In this document: in pieces, positions 26,201 through 33,577 of the stretch | Layout of the letters: each line of letters begins with the position of its first letter | How positions within the stretch are numbered: position 1 is the stretch's first letter | From: an uncultured Clostridia bacterium | GTDB lineage: Bacteria > Bacillota > Clostridia > Christensenellales > Aristaeellaceae | DNA length: 64,000 nt | Direction of reading: 5' to 3' | Assembly: GCA_934631985.1 (NCBI GenBank) | Contig: CAKTYE010000004.1 | Location: 1 to 64,000, forward strand | Position numbers and translations under genes: made by a program | The notes under the pieces: model-generated | The model's input: the letters and a program-made list of their open reading frames with translations, nothing else | Told to the model about the DNA's origin: nothing | The model's database searches: none

Positions 26201-26343
26201 GGGCCGTCGAAGAAGGTGAAATGCTCCTTGCTGTCGCTGTGCTGGGCAAAGGACTTGCGCACAATGTCCTTCTCCTTCCACAGCTTCGTCACTTCCTGCT
26301 CCCGGGCCACGAAGTTCAGGTCCGTTGAAACCTTGTTGTACAT
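23215..26343 (-). CDS. ileS: Isoleucyl-tRNA synthetase, IleS2 (eukaryote-like) type
   Basis: A 1042-residue class Ia synthetase charging tRNA-Ile. The HIGH motif is H56-I-G-H59 in ANGKPHIGHI, and the KMSKS motif reads KMSKH at 593-597. The N-terminal context (TRKAGWDTHGLPVELEVEK) and the overall length match the second bacterial class, which is related to eukaryotic enzymes and usually tolerates mupirocin; the tolerance is an inference from family. The editing domain lies at about 190-400. AAGGAGG precedes the ATG. Expression should be controlled by the T-box leader immediately upstream. Confidence 0.95.
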   Translation of the reverse strand: MYNKVSTDLNFVAREQEVTKLWKEKDIVRKSFAQHSDSKEHFTFFDGPPTANGKPHIGHIETRVIKDLFPRFWSMKGKSVTRKAGWDTHGLPVELEVEKLLGLDGKPQIEQYGIEPFIGECKKSVWKYLHEWEKMSDQVGYWVDMEHPYVTYHNDYIESEWWSLKQIWEKGMLYLGHKIAPYCPRCGTALSSHEVAQGYKNVKEVSAIARFHVKGMENTSFLAWTTTPWTLPSNLALCVNPGATYVRFTCEGEDYIMAKALLEKVFEGKEVTIHEEMVGQSLVGMEYEPLYHFVEPEGGKAWVVVADNYVTMEDGTGIVHIAPAYGEDDNRVCKQNGIAFVNLVDTQGCLTKETKWPGVFVKKADPLVLDDLKERGLLFAAIPFAHDYPFCWRCDTPLLYYPRPTWYIKMTAVRDNLVRNNRTVNWMPEHIKEGRMGNFLENVIDWGLSRERYWGTPLPVWTCDCGHVHVVGSIEELRKMAVKDPGPDIELHRPYIDEVALRCEKCGGEMHRVHDVIDCWYDSGSMPFAQWHYPFENKEIFEKNYPANFISEAIDQTRGWFYTLEAISTVLFDRAPFQNCIVMGHVQDAEGHKMSKHLGNVVDPFVMLDKFGADALRWYFYTTTAPWLPKRFSEAAVQEGQRKFLGTLQNVYAFFAMYAQIDGFDPAKHPLDKVQLSLMDKWILSKLNSLVAKVDADLTAYRIPEPAGAIQDFVDELSNWYVRRGRERFWGKGMAGDKEAAFATLYHVLVTLSKVIAPFVPFMAEEIYQNLVVNNVPGAPESVHLCDFPTCEEQYVDKHMEEQMEALLEVVQLGRACRNAANMKVRQPAAALYVKGAAFESDYSDLCKDELNVKQVIFTEDARAFTSYKLKPQMRTLGPKYGKLLGKIGQHLQTMDGNEVVDAFNAGQTVSFDVDGTQVVLEATDVLTEPTQKPGFMAQQDKGVTVVLDTNLTEALITEGYAREVVSKIQTMRKEADFDVTDRIDMRYVCGDKLAAAIEQGRDMIMKGVLALSMTRAEAEDGWVSKEWDINGEKATIAIRKN

Positions 26344-26400
26344 GGGGGAACCTCCTTATGTCAATGGTTGCAGTCAGCCTGCTCCGGGACGTTTTCCCAT

Positions 26401-26663
26401 AAAAAAACGCCCCAGGACTTTCCTGGGACGGATGCTGTTGATCCGCGGTACCACCCAAGGTTGACGGCTGACCCACCGGGGTCCATGCCGCCCACTCTCG
26501 CGCCCTGTATCGGGAGCGCCCGGGCCTCTCTACGTCCTGCATGGTGTCGAAAGGCCTCGCTCCGGGGTGATCCGCCCTGCGCACCGCTTCACCGGGCTTC
26601 CATCATGCCCCGGCTCGCTTTCAAGCTACGCGCCGCCGTCCCCTTCATCGCGAACGTTAACAA
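26401..26663 (-). ncRNA. T-box leader of ileS
   Basis: On the minus strand the 14-base T-box core GGGTGGTACCGCGG lies at 26443-26456, followed by a terminator stem (CCCAGGA/TCCTGGG) and seven T residues (26401-26429). About 200 bases of structured stem I sequence precede it. A GGATCACC segment puts an AUC isoleucine codon at 26569-26571 as a candidate specifier. Uncharged tRNA-Ile would pair with the specifier and the TGG bulge and permit read-through. The exact stem I fold was not worked out. Confidence 0.9.
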
Positions 26664-26669
26664 GGTTCA

Positions 26670-26697
26670 ATTATAATGATTTTTTTCAAAATGTAAA
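26670..26697 (-). promoter_or_regulatory. Promoter of the ileS leader
   Basis: On the minus strand TTTACA (26692-26697), a 16-base spacer and TATAAT (26670-26675). Transcription would begin near 26663, just before the T-box leader. Confidence 0.7.
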
Positions 26698-26756
26698 GGT
26701 GGCAGCCGCCAAAAAGTGTGATTTTTCCATTTCTCCGCTGCCGAAAGGGCTGCAGG

Positions 26757-27977
26757 TCACTCCCCTGCCCGCAGGCGCTTGCCCCCGGCGATGGAAAGCG
26801 CCGCAAAGCCCACGCCCGCCAGCGAAACGATCATCCACAGGCTGTACACGCCGGGCCACCCCGCCACATCGCTCAGCGCGCCCGTTGCCACGCCCGCCAG
26901 CGCCGAGCCCAGATAAATGCTGCTGTCCGTCAGCCCGGCGACAAGCCCCACGCGCCTCGCTTTTTCGTATTCCATGGGGGTCAGCGTGTCGACCATCGGC
27001 GCAACGCCATAGTTTGCCGCGCAGCACAGGCCCATCAGCAGCACACAGGCAATCGCATTGTTTTGCAAAAGCAGCAGCCCCGCCATCACAGCGCTTACGC
27101 CCAGAAACAGGCATACCGCGCTGCGCGTATTCCCGTGCAGCATGCGATAGCAGCGCCGCACCAGCACCAGGCCTGCCAGGTTCAGCACCGGGATCACCAG
27201 TGAAACCAGCGTGGGATCGATGGTCTGTCCCTGCAAGCTGTCCGTGAGGATGGTCGGCGCCCAGGTCGCCACGCCATCCCGGACGAAGCCGTTGCACACG
27301 CAGCAAAGCAGCAGCGCAATCAGTCCCATACCGCACAGCAGCTGGCGCAGGGGCATGGCCTCGGCCTGCTGTGCAGGCTGCGCCGTCTGCTCGTTCTGCA
27401 TATCTGCCGAGTGATCCCGCAAAAGCAGCCAGCTCAGGATGCCCATCAGCGTCATCACGCAGGCAGGCACCAGATACGAATAGCGCCAATTCAGCCGGGA
27501 GGCCAGCATACCGGACAAAGCCCACGCCGCCAAATGCCCCAGGATCACCGCCACAGACAGGGTAAAGGAGGCCCTTTCCCGCTTTCTGCCGCTGCACCAG
27601 GTCGCCGTCAGCTTCACAATGGGCGTCCACAGCATGGACTGCGCCGCGCCGTTCAGCGCCCAAATGACCACCATCCACGCATAGCTGTGGGCCAGCCCGA
27701 ACGCCGCATTGCACACCGCCGAAAGGATCAATCCCAGCCCAATGCTGCGCCGTGCGCTGACCTTATCCACCAGCGTACCGTTCACGATCTGTCCAACGGC
27801 ATAGACCAGCGCCGTCACCGTCTGGAAAACACCCGCCTGTGTTTCCGACAGCTGCAAAGCCGCCTGCACCCTCGGCAGCGACGCAGAAAGATTCATTCGT
27901 CCCAGATAAGCCACCGTGTAGGATAAAGCGCAAAGCAACAGCGTTCGCCGCTGTCCAGGTGTAAATCGTTCCTTCAT
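26757..27977 (-). CDS. Major facilitator superfamily transporter
   Basis: A 406-residue inner-membrane carrier with about twelve hydrophobic segments and a polar loop after the sixth (around residues 195-215). The N-terminal segment (YTVAYLGRMNLSASLP) and GQIVNGTLVDKVSARR loop resemble the organophosphate:phosphate antiporter branch (GlpT/UhpC-like), but substrate residues cannot be judged. A GGAG site 9 bases before the ATG supports the start. It is a single gene upstream of the ileS unit. Confidence 0.85.
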   Translation of the reverse strand: MKERFTPGQRRTLLLCALSYTVAYLGRMNLSASLPRVQAALQLSETQAGVFQTVTALVYAVGQIVNGTLVDKVSARRSIGLGLILSAVCNAAFGLAHSYAWMVVIWALNGAAQSMLWTPIVKLTATWCSGRKRERASFTLSVAVILGHLAAWALSGMLASRLNWRYSYLVPACVMTLMGILSWLLLRDHSADMQNEQTAQPAQQAEAMPLRQLLCGMGLIALLLCCVCNGFVRDGVATWAPTILTDSLQGQTIDPTLVSLVIPVLNLAGLVLVRRCYRMLHGNTRSAVCLFLGVSAVMAGLLLLQNNAIACVLLMGLCCAANYGVAPMVDTLTPMEYEKARRVGLVAGLTDSSIYLGSALAGVATGALSDVAGWPGVYSLWMIVSLAGVGFAALSIAGGKRLRAGE

Positions 27978-28084
27978 GCTTCAGCACTCCACATCCGCTT
28001 TTGTATGCAACCGCCTTGCCGCACGGTTATCCATTATACGGGTTTACGCACTTTTTACAAGCCGCCGGGCGCGAAAAAACGCAA

Positions 28085-28125
28085 TTAAAAAAAGGAGAGC
28101 CGACCATTCCAAGCCGTCTCTCCTT
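28085..28125 (-). terminator. Terminator of rny
   Basis: On the minus strand AAGGAGAG (28118-28125 read in reverse) pairs with CTCTCCTT (28092-28099), followed by a T-run. It starts 18 bases after the rny stop. Confidence 0.85.
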
Positions 28126-28142
28126 CTTTATTTGTGCTTGCC

Positions 28143-29705
28143 TTACTTGGCAAACTCCGTGCTGCGCGTCTCGCGGATCACGTTGACGCGAATCTGTCCG
28201 GGATACTCCATTTCCTTTTCGATGCGCTTGGCGATCTCCTTGGCGAGGATCTTCGTACCCTCGTCGGTTACATCGTCGGGCTTGACCATGATGCGCACCT
28301 CGCGGCCGGACTGGATGGCGTAGCACTTCTCCACACCATCAAAGCTGTTGGCGATTTCCTCCAGCTTTTCCAGACGCTTGATGTAGTTTTCCAGGCTCTC
28401 GCGGCGTGCGCCGGGACGGGCTGCGGAAATAGCGTCCGCGGCCTGCACCAGCACGGCTTCCACCGTCTGGGGCTCCACATCGTTGTGGTGGGCCAGAATG
28501 GCGTGAATAACGTCGGGGCTTTCATGATACTTGCGGGCCAGCTCGCCGCCCAGGGTCACATGGGTCCCCTCGGCTTCGTGATCCACAGCCTTGCCGATGT
28601 CATGCAGCAAACCTGCGCGCTTTGCCAGCGCCACATCCGCGCCCAGCTCCGCCGCCATCAGGCCTGCCAGATGGCTGACCTCGATGGAGTGCTTCAGCAC
28701 GTTCTGACCATAGCTGGTACGGAACTTCAGGCGGCCCAGCAGCTTCACCAGCTCGTGGTGGATGCCATGCTGATTCGTCTCGAACACGGCCTGCTCGCCA
28801 GCTTCGCGGATCTGGTTATCCACTTCCTTGCGGGCCTTCTCCACCATTTCCTCAATGCGGGCAGGGTGGATACGACCATCCATGATGAGCTTTTCCACGG
28901 CGATGCGGGCGATCTCGCGGCGCACCGGGTCAAATGCGGAAACAATGACCGCCTCGGGCGTATCGTCAATAATCAGGTCAACGCCGGTCGCCGTTTCCAG
29001 AGCGCGGATGTTCCGGCCCTCACGGCCGATGATGCGGCCCTTCATGTCATCGTTGGGCAGCGCGATGACGGACACCGTGGACTCCGCCACATGATCCGCC
29101 GCGCACTTCTGGATCGCCAGGGCGATAATGTTGCGGGCCTTCTTTTCGCCCTCCTCCTTGGCGCGGGTCTCAATGTCGCGCACCATGGCGGCGGCGTCGT
29201 GGAAGGCTTCCTTCTGGATGCGCTCCACCAGCTGCTGCTTGGCCTCATCCTGGGTCATGCCCGCAATGCGTTCCAGCTCTGCAAATTGACGGGAGTGGTA
29301 TTCCTCCGCTTCCTCCTGCATCTTCTGGATCTCCGCCTGCTTTTTGTTCAGGCTTTCCTCACGGGCTTCCATGTTGTCGGCCTTTTTGTCCAGCGTTTCC
29401 TCGCGCTGATTGACCCGGCGCTCGGCGCGCTGCACTTCATTGCGGCGGTCGCGGATCTCACGGTCATTCTCGGCCTTCACGCGGTCGTTTTCGGCCTTGG
29501 CCTTCAGAATTTCTTCCTTGGCTTCCAGGACCTTTTCCTTTTTGTACTCATCTGCCTTGCGGGTCGCGTCCTCAAGCAGCTGCTTGGCATAGGCTTCCGT
29601 GCGGCCGATCTTCTGCTCGGCAACGTTGCGCCGATAGATGAAGCCAGCCGCGCCGCCGCCTGCCAAAGCCACAAGGATCAACAGGATCCATACAATGATA
29701 GGCAC
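28143..29705 (-). CDS. rny: Ribonuclease Y
   Basis: A 520-residue membrane-anchored endoribonuclease that initiates mRNA decay in Firmicutes. A single N-terminal helix (VPIIVWILLILVALAGG) is followed by a long charged coiled coil (about 30-190), a KH domain with MKGRIIGREGRNIRALE, and an HD domain with RAGLLHDIGKAVDHE. I place the start at the GTG at 29705, because GGAGG lies 11 bases upstream and the length and membrane helix then match the family. The open frame extends 35 codons further, into what looks like an upstream terminator. Confidence 0.95.
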   Translation of the reverse strand: MPIIVWILLILVALAGGGAAGFIYRRNVAEQKIGRTEAYAKQLLEDATRKADEYKKEKVLEAKEEILKAKAENDRVKAENDREIRDRRNEVQRAERRVNQREETLDKKADNMEAREESLNKKQAEIQKMQEEAEEYHSRQFAELERIAGMTQDEAKQQLVERIQKEAFHDAAAMVRDIETRAKEEGEKKARNIIALAIQKCAADHVAESTVSVIALPNDDMKGRIIGREGRNIRALETATGVDLIIDDTPEAVIVSAFDPVRREIARIAVEKLIMDGRIHPARIEEMVEKARKEVDNQIREAGEQAVFETNQHGIHHELVKLLGRLKFRTSYGQNVLKHSIEVSHLAGLMAAELGADVALAKRAGLLHDIGKAVDHEAEGTHVTLGGELARKYHESPDVIHAILAHHNDVEPQTVEAVLVQAADAISAARPGARRESLENYIKRLEKLEEIANSFDGVEKCYAIQSGREVRIMVKPDDVTDEGTKILAKEIAKRIEKEMEYPGQIRVNVIRETRSTEFAK

Positions 29706-29771
29706 CTTGTTTTCTTCCTCCTTTTCCTTAAAATTTTTCCAAGCCGATTCCATTTTCATGCTTTGAACGAC

Positions 29772-29806
29772 AAAAAGCCGTCCAGAACGATGATCGTTCC
29801 GCACGG
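29772..29806 (-). terminator. Intrinsic terminator upstream of rny
   Basis: On the minus strand a roughly 13-bp stem (GCCGT.CGGAACGAT with ATCGTTCTGG.ACGGC, small internal mismatches) is followed by TTTTTG. It lies about 65 bases before the rny start codon, between that gene and the promoter at 30096-30124. Confidence 0.75.
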
Positions 29807-30089
29807 CCAAAGGCTGACATCCCTAGCCCTCCAAGGCCCAACAACCGCCCCGCTTCACAAAAACCATGCGCGCGGGCGAATCGCCCGCGTCTGTCCGTGG
29901 GAAAGGCCGGCGCTTCGGCCCGCCCTGCCCACAAATTCCCATGCAGCAAACAGCACGCAAAGAAGAACGCGACCAGCGCGTGTCTTTTCGAAAACTGCCC
30001 GCCCTCCGGCGGCGCAGGAATGGTACATCCTCGGATCGTGTATGGATAACAGCTTCGGGATGCGCAGGGCATCCCTCTTCAGCCGAACG
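29772..30089 (-). ncRNA. Candidate structured noncoding RNA or rny leader
   Basis: A promoter and an intrinsic terminator bracket about 318 bases on the minus strand with no credible reading frame. GGCTGA near the 5' end can pair with TCAGCC near the 3' end, closing the whole RNA. Inside are clear hairpins, such as GGGATGCCCTGCGCATCCC (30058-30076) and GCGGGCGATTCGCCCGC (about 29872-29889). I checked it against the conserved cores I know for RNase P RNA, SRP RNA, tmRNA and T-box and found no match. It could be a 6S-like or new RNA, or a leader that attenuates rny. Confidence 0.5.
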
Positions 30090-30095
30090 TCTACT

Positions 30096-30124
30096 ATTGT
30101 AAAGTCTCTTGCATCATTTGTCAA
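30096..30124 (-). promoter_or_regulatory. Near-consensus promoter upstream of rny
   Basis: On the minus strand a perfect TTGACA (30119-30124), a 17-base spacer and TACAAT (30096-30101). Transcription should begin near 30089, about 385 bases before the rny start codon. Confidence 0.85.
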
Positions 30125-30204
30125 GCGATTGACACAATCGGGAACAAATTTGCCCAAATCAGGAAGGAACAGTGCGGCAGCGAGGTGCGTCCCCTCCGCA
30201 GATG

Positions 30205-30233
30205 AAAAGGCCCGGGAGTCTGCGCCCCCGGGT
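30205..30233 (-). terminator. Terminator of the FMN/FAD reductase gene
   Basis: On the minus strand a CCCGGG..CCCGGG hairpin (30227-30232 with 30211-30216) is followed by CCTTTTC. It lies 25 bases after the stop of the reductase gene. Confidence 0.75.
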
Positions 30234-30257
30234 CTGATGCTCATGCTTTGCTTTTTC

Positions 30258-31994
30258 TCAGCGCATTGCCGCTTCGATGGTTTCCGCAGCGATGATGCCG
30301 GTGGACATGCAGTACTGCAGCGTCGCGCCGTGACCGCCGTCATCGTAGCCGTAGATGTTGGTGGCAATCAGCTCACCCACGCCGTACAGGCCCGGAATGA
30401 CCGTCCCTTCCGTGGACACGACCTCGCAGTTATCGGTAATGACCGGGCCGGCATAGGCCGTCAGGACGTAGTTCATCACCGGCACCGCGTAATACGGCCC
30501 TTCCCCAATGCCCGTCATCAGCTCCGTGGCCTTGCCAAAGTCCACATCCTCCTTGCCCTTCAGCTCATTGTACCGCGCAGCCGTCGCCGTCAGCACCGCG
30601 GGATCCGCGCCGATCTTCTCCGCCAGCTCCTCCAGCGTGTCCGCCTTCACAACGGCGCTGGCATTTTCAAGCATGCCCTCGGACTGCGCTTCATCAAACA
30701 GCTCATAGAAAACGCCGGTGCTGTCGCGCATCATCGCCGCAAGCAGGTAGCATGCAGGCGTGTCCTCCGCCACAAAGCGCTCGCCGTTGCCATTCACCAG
30801 CAGATAGTTGGAGGGAGCCGCCGCCAGCGCCGCGGTCACACCACCCGCAAACGCCGAGGTCTGAGAGGTAATCTTCGCGCCGACTGCCTCGGACAGGCCG
30901 ATGCCATCGCCGTCGCAGCCCATGCCGCAGATCAGCACGGCCTTCTTCATGCCGGGCGCCCACTCGTCCATGTACTTCTCGCTGCGCGTCCAGCCGCCGG
31001 TTGCCAGCACCACGGCCTTGGCATGCACGGTTAGCTTGCCGCCGTCCTTCTTTTCCGCAACGGCACCCACCACTGCGCCGTTCTCGTCGGTAAGCAGCTC
31101 CGTTGCCTTGGTGTTGTTGCGCATCGTCAGATGCTCCAGCTTCTGCAAATCATCATAGAAGATCTTCATCATCTGACTGCCGCAGCCGGTCACGTATTCC
31201 GTGGGAGAGCCGGGGTTCGTCAGCCGCGCAACGGTGCCATCCGCAAAGGTTTCCACCATTTCATAGGGCGGATTGTAGCCCATTTCATTGCGCATCCACT
31301 GTACGGTGTCGTTGGAACGATAGGCGATCTTTTTCACCAGCTCGTCATTGATCTGCCCATGTCCCATGTGCTGGAACCACTGATAGAAATCCTCGGCAGA
31401 GAAATAGCCGGTGGGATCGTCCTCGTTGGTAGCATAGCAGACCGCACCGCCGGAAAGAGCAGAGGAGCCACCCCAGGATTCCAGCTTTTCAATCACCAAC
31501 GTTTCCAGTCCGGCCTTGGCGGTCTCATAGGCAGCCGACATGCCGGACAGGCCGCCGCCGATGACCAGCACATCCACCTCTACAGACTCATCCTCCCCCT
31601 TTTCCGGGGTCACAGGAATCGCCTTCAGGGCTTCCACATCGCCGCCCGCCTGCGCAAGCGCATCGGCAGCCGCCGCAAGCACCGCGCTGCTGGAGACGGT
31701 CGCGCCGCTGACCATATCCACGCCCAGCGACTGATACTTCACAATGTCCTGCGGAATGCGGGTAAGCGCATTCTCCGAGACAAGTGCCGTCTCGTTGTTT
31801 TCCCCCACCGTCACGCTGAGGATTGCGTCCGCAGAAACCTCCACACTGACATGTACCTCTCCGCCCATGCCGGTACCCACGCCCTCGTACACGCCGGGGG
31901 TATATTGCGCCGTCTGCTCAGCATAGCCGCTTACCGCCGTCAGCAGCATGCACAGCGTCATGATCCAAGCTGCCAGTTTACCCAAGTGTTTCAT
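30258..31994 (-). CDS. Exported FMN-binding/FAD-dependent reductase (flavocytochrome c-like)
   Basis: A 578-residue protein with a signal peptide (KHLGKLAAWIMTLCML...SGYA). An FMN-binding domain follows (about 30-130), with the covalent-flavin motif DMVSGATVSSSA, and then a fumarate-reductase-like FAD domain with VIGGGLSGMSAAYETAKAG. There are no CxxCH haem sites, so electrons probably reach it through flavins on the outer face of the membrane. The C-terminal GHGATLQYC segment differs from classical fumarate reductases, so the terminal acceptor is unknown. The ATG at 31994 follows AGGAGGG. A divergent TetR gene and a palindrome suggest ligand-controlled expression. Confidence 0.85.
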   Translation of the reverse strand: MKHLGKLAAWIMTLCMLLTAVSGYAEQTAQYTPGVYEGVGTGMGGEVHVSVEVSADAILSVTVGENNETALVSENALTRIPQDIVKYQSLGVDMVSGATVSSSAVLAAAADALAQAGGDVEALKAIPVTPEKGEDESVEVDVLVIGGGLSGMSAAYETAKAGLETLVIEKLESWGGSSALSGGAVCYATNEDDPTGYFSAEDFYQWFQHMGHGQINDELVKKIAYRSNDTVQWMRNEMGYNPPYEMVETFADGTVARLTNPGSPTEYVTGCGSQMMKIFYDDLQKLEHLTMRNNTKATELLTDENGAVVGAVAEKKDGGKLTVHAKAVVLATGGWTRSEKYMDEWAPGMKKAVLICGMGCDGDGIGLSEAVGAKITSQTSAFAGGVTAALAAAPSNYLLVNGNGERFVAEDTPACYLLAAMMRDSTGVFYELFDEAQSEGMLENASAVVKADTLEELAEKIGADPAVLTATAARYNELKGKEDVDFGKATELMTGIGEGPYYAVPVMNYVLTAYAGPVITDNCEVVSTEGTVIPGLYGVGELIATNIYGYDDGGHGATLQYCMSTGIIAAETIEAAMR

Positions 31995-32032
31995 GGTATC
32001 CCTCCTGATTGTGATAAATTTATCCATCGGCG

Positions 32033-32069
32033 TTGAATTCAGTATAAAGTATGTTATAATTTTGGTAAA
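32033..32069. promoter_or_regulatory. Overlapping divergent promoters, reductase and TetR genes
   Basis: Plus strand: TTGAAT (32033-32038), 16 bases, TATAAT (32055-32060) for the regulator. Minus strand: TTTACC (32064-32069), 17 bases, TATACT (32041-32046) for the reductase. The two overlap face to face. Confidence 0.6.
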
Positions 32070-32093
32070 CCAACAATACCTGCCGTATGTTGG
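32070..32093. promoter_or_regulatory. Candidate operator of the TetR-family regulator
   Basis: CCAACAATAC (32070-32079) and GTATGTTGG (32085-32093) are inverted copies with one extra base in the left arm. The site covers the expected start of the tetR transcript and touches the -35 of the reductase promoter, so one bound dimer could control both genes. Confidence 0.55.
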
Positions 32094-32115
32094 ATTTTTG
32101 AACAATGGATGGGAA

Positions 32116-32691
32116 ATGTTGAAAATGCCGAAGGCCAAAAATGACTACACGAAGAAGCAGATTGCCGCAGCGCTGATGGAATGCCTGCGCAGCAAGCCGC
32201 TGAAAAGCATCACGGTGGCGAACATTACGGCACGCTGCGGCATGAACCGCGGCACGTTTTACTATCATTTTTATGATAAGCAGGAGCTGATCAACTGGAT
32301 CTATCACATGGAGATCACAGAGCCTACGCGCCAGACGCTGGCAGGGCCGCCCGAAGGCTGGAACGAGATCTCCATTTTCGGTCTGAACGTCATGCAGCAG
32401 CATCGGGACTTCTATCTTCAAGCCATGCGTCTGGAGGGGCAGAACGACCTGCGCAGCTATATCAAGTCGGAAATTGAAACAAACTGGTCCATCATGGTAG
32501 AGCGTTACAAGGCGCTGTGTTGTTCCAATCAGGCTACAGATTCACTGACCTTTTACGCCAGCTTTATGGCAAACGGTGCATGGGCCATGTTGATGAAATG
32601 GGTGGACACCGGCATGCGTGAATCGCCTGAAAATTTATCGCAGCTGCTGGATCGCATCGGCGGACAGAGCATGGCGTCTATTCTCTCTTAG
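32116..32691 (+). CDS. TetR/AcrR family transcriptional regulator
   Basis: A 191-residue regulator. The N-terminal helix-turn-helix reads KKQIAAALMECLRSKPLKSI, then TVANITARCGMNRGTFYYHF and YDKQELINWIY, the TetR pattern of the DhaS-like branch. The C-terminal helices hold the ligand pocket and dimer face. The frame is open further upstream, but that part overlaps the promoter. I choose the ATG at 32116 (an ATG three codons later is possible). It is divergent from the reductase gene and most likely controls it. Confidence 0.85.
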   Translation: MLKMPKAKNDYTKKQIAAALMECLRSKPLKSITVANITARCGMNRGTFYYHFYDKQELINWIYHMEITEPTRQTLAGPPEGWNEISIFGLNVMQQHRDFYLQAMRLEGQNDLRSYIKSEIETNWSIMVERYKALCCSNQATDSLTFYASFMANGAWAMLMKWVDTGMRESPENLSQLLDRIGGQSMASILS

Positions 32692-32743
32692 ATTGTCATA
32701 CATGTTATTGATAAAGCAGCAATCAAATTACTCGCCGCGATGT

Positions 32744-33337
32744 TCACGATTCATCCTTTTGATTTGAGACTGACGCATTTTCATTGTGTTTAGTTGTTTC
32801 ATCTGCGTCATGCCATGTAATTTTCTTCTGCCGTATTCTCTGTTTCCCCTTACCGTAGGCAGAAACACCTAGCTTTACCAGTATCCCGACTGGCTCATAG
32901 TATCCTTCTATGCCATTCTTTTCTGCCTTTTTTGAGCGTAAGGCGAAAAAGATGATGCCTAACGGCACAAGCATAAATGCACATATGCTCAAAATTCTAA
33001 ATAGAGTTACATAGCCGCTAAATATTACCGCTTCCAAGAGTGCGCATAAATAGGTTGCCATTCCAAGCATACCGCAGGTCAAAATGAATTTCCATGTTTG
33101 TCTTGACAGACCCATCCATATGCAGGCAGCCGCATAAAGCAATTCAAGAATCGCCATAATTGTCTCTACAAGAAATCCCCACATATAGATCGGACTATCC
33201 GCGTTATTCAGCGCTTCTGCAATACGAGGATACAGCCTGACAAATTTTATCAGCACACGAACAGCCTGCGTGCATACGTATATGCCATAAGTTGTAAAAA
33301 ACAATCCAGCAGTATATTGCAAAGTTTTTCTTTTCAT
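32744..33337 (-). CDS. AT-rich gene for a four-helix membrane protein
   Basis: A 197-residue protein of no family I recognise. Hydrophobic stretches at about residues 7-30, 50-75, 80-105 and 110-130 suggest four membrane helices, followed by a basic, hydrophilic tail rich in Lys, Asn and Gln. The start at 33337 follows GGAGG; the frame extends 17 codons upstream without a better site. The gene and its flanks (about 32,690-33,520) are visibly more AT-rich than everything around them, and codon choice is less GC-biased, which suggests recent acquisition. Confidence 0.6.
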   Translation of the reverse strand: MKRKTLQYTAGLFFTTYGIYVCTQAVRVLIKFVRLYPRIAEALNNADSPIYMWGFLVETIMAILELLYAAACIWMGLSRQTWKFILTCGMLGMATYLCALLEAVIFSGYVTLFRILSICAFMLVPLGIIFFALRSKKAEKNGIEGYYEPVGILVKLGVSAYGKGKQRIRQKKITWHDADETTKHNENASVSNQKDES

Positions 33338-33499
33338 TCTGCTTTTTCCTCCAAGTTTCCGTTCACGTCCTTGTTCATAGTTTATCATTTACTTTCCATC
33401 GTTGTCAATCTATACCATGGAGCCTAGTTTGCTTTTTCTTAAATTCAAGCAAGTTTCCCATATAAACGTTAAACGCTATGTTTGAACTTTTACCAAAAC

Positions 33500-33562
33500 A
33501 ATAAGAGCATAGCCGCTTTCTCCCCCGCGTTACCCTTTCGCAGGCAGAAAGCAGCTATGCTC
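33500..33562 (-). terminator. Terminator of the SNF2 helicase gene
   Basis: A 17-bp stem with one G-T pair (arms 33505-33521 and 33546-33562), followed on the minus strand by TTATTGTTTT. It starts 16 bases past the helicase stop. Confidence 0.75.
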
Positions 33563-33577
33563 CAAATTTTCTTTATC

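Noticed and set aside
23665..26328. 887-codon open frame on the strand opposite ileS
   Set aside because: It mirrors the ileS gene and arises from GC-rich codon bias. It has no domain pattern and no ribosome site.
29706..29810. N-terminal extension of RNase Y
   Set aside because: It runs into the terminator at 29772-29806 and lacks a ribosome site; the GTG at 29705 fits family length.
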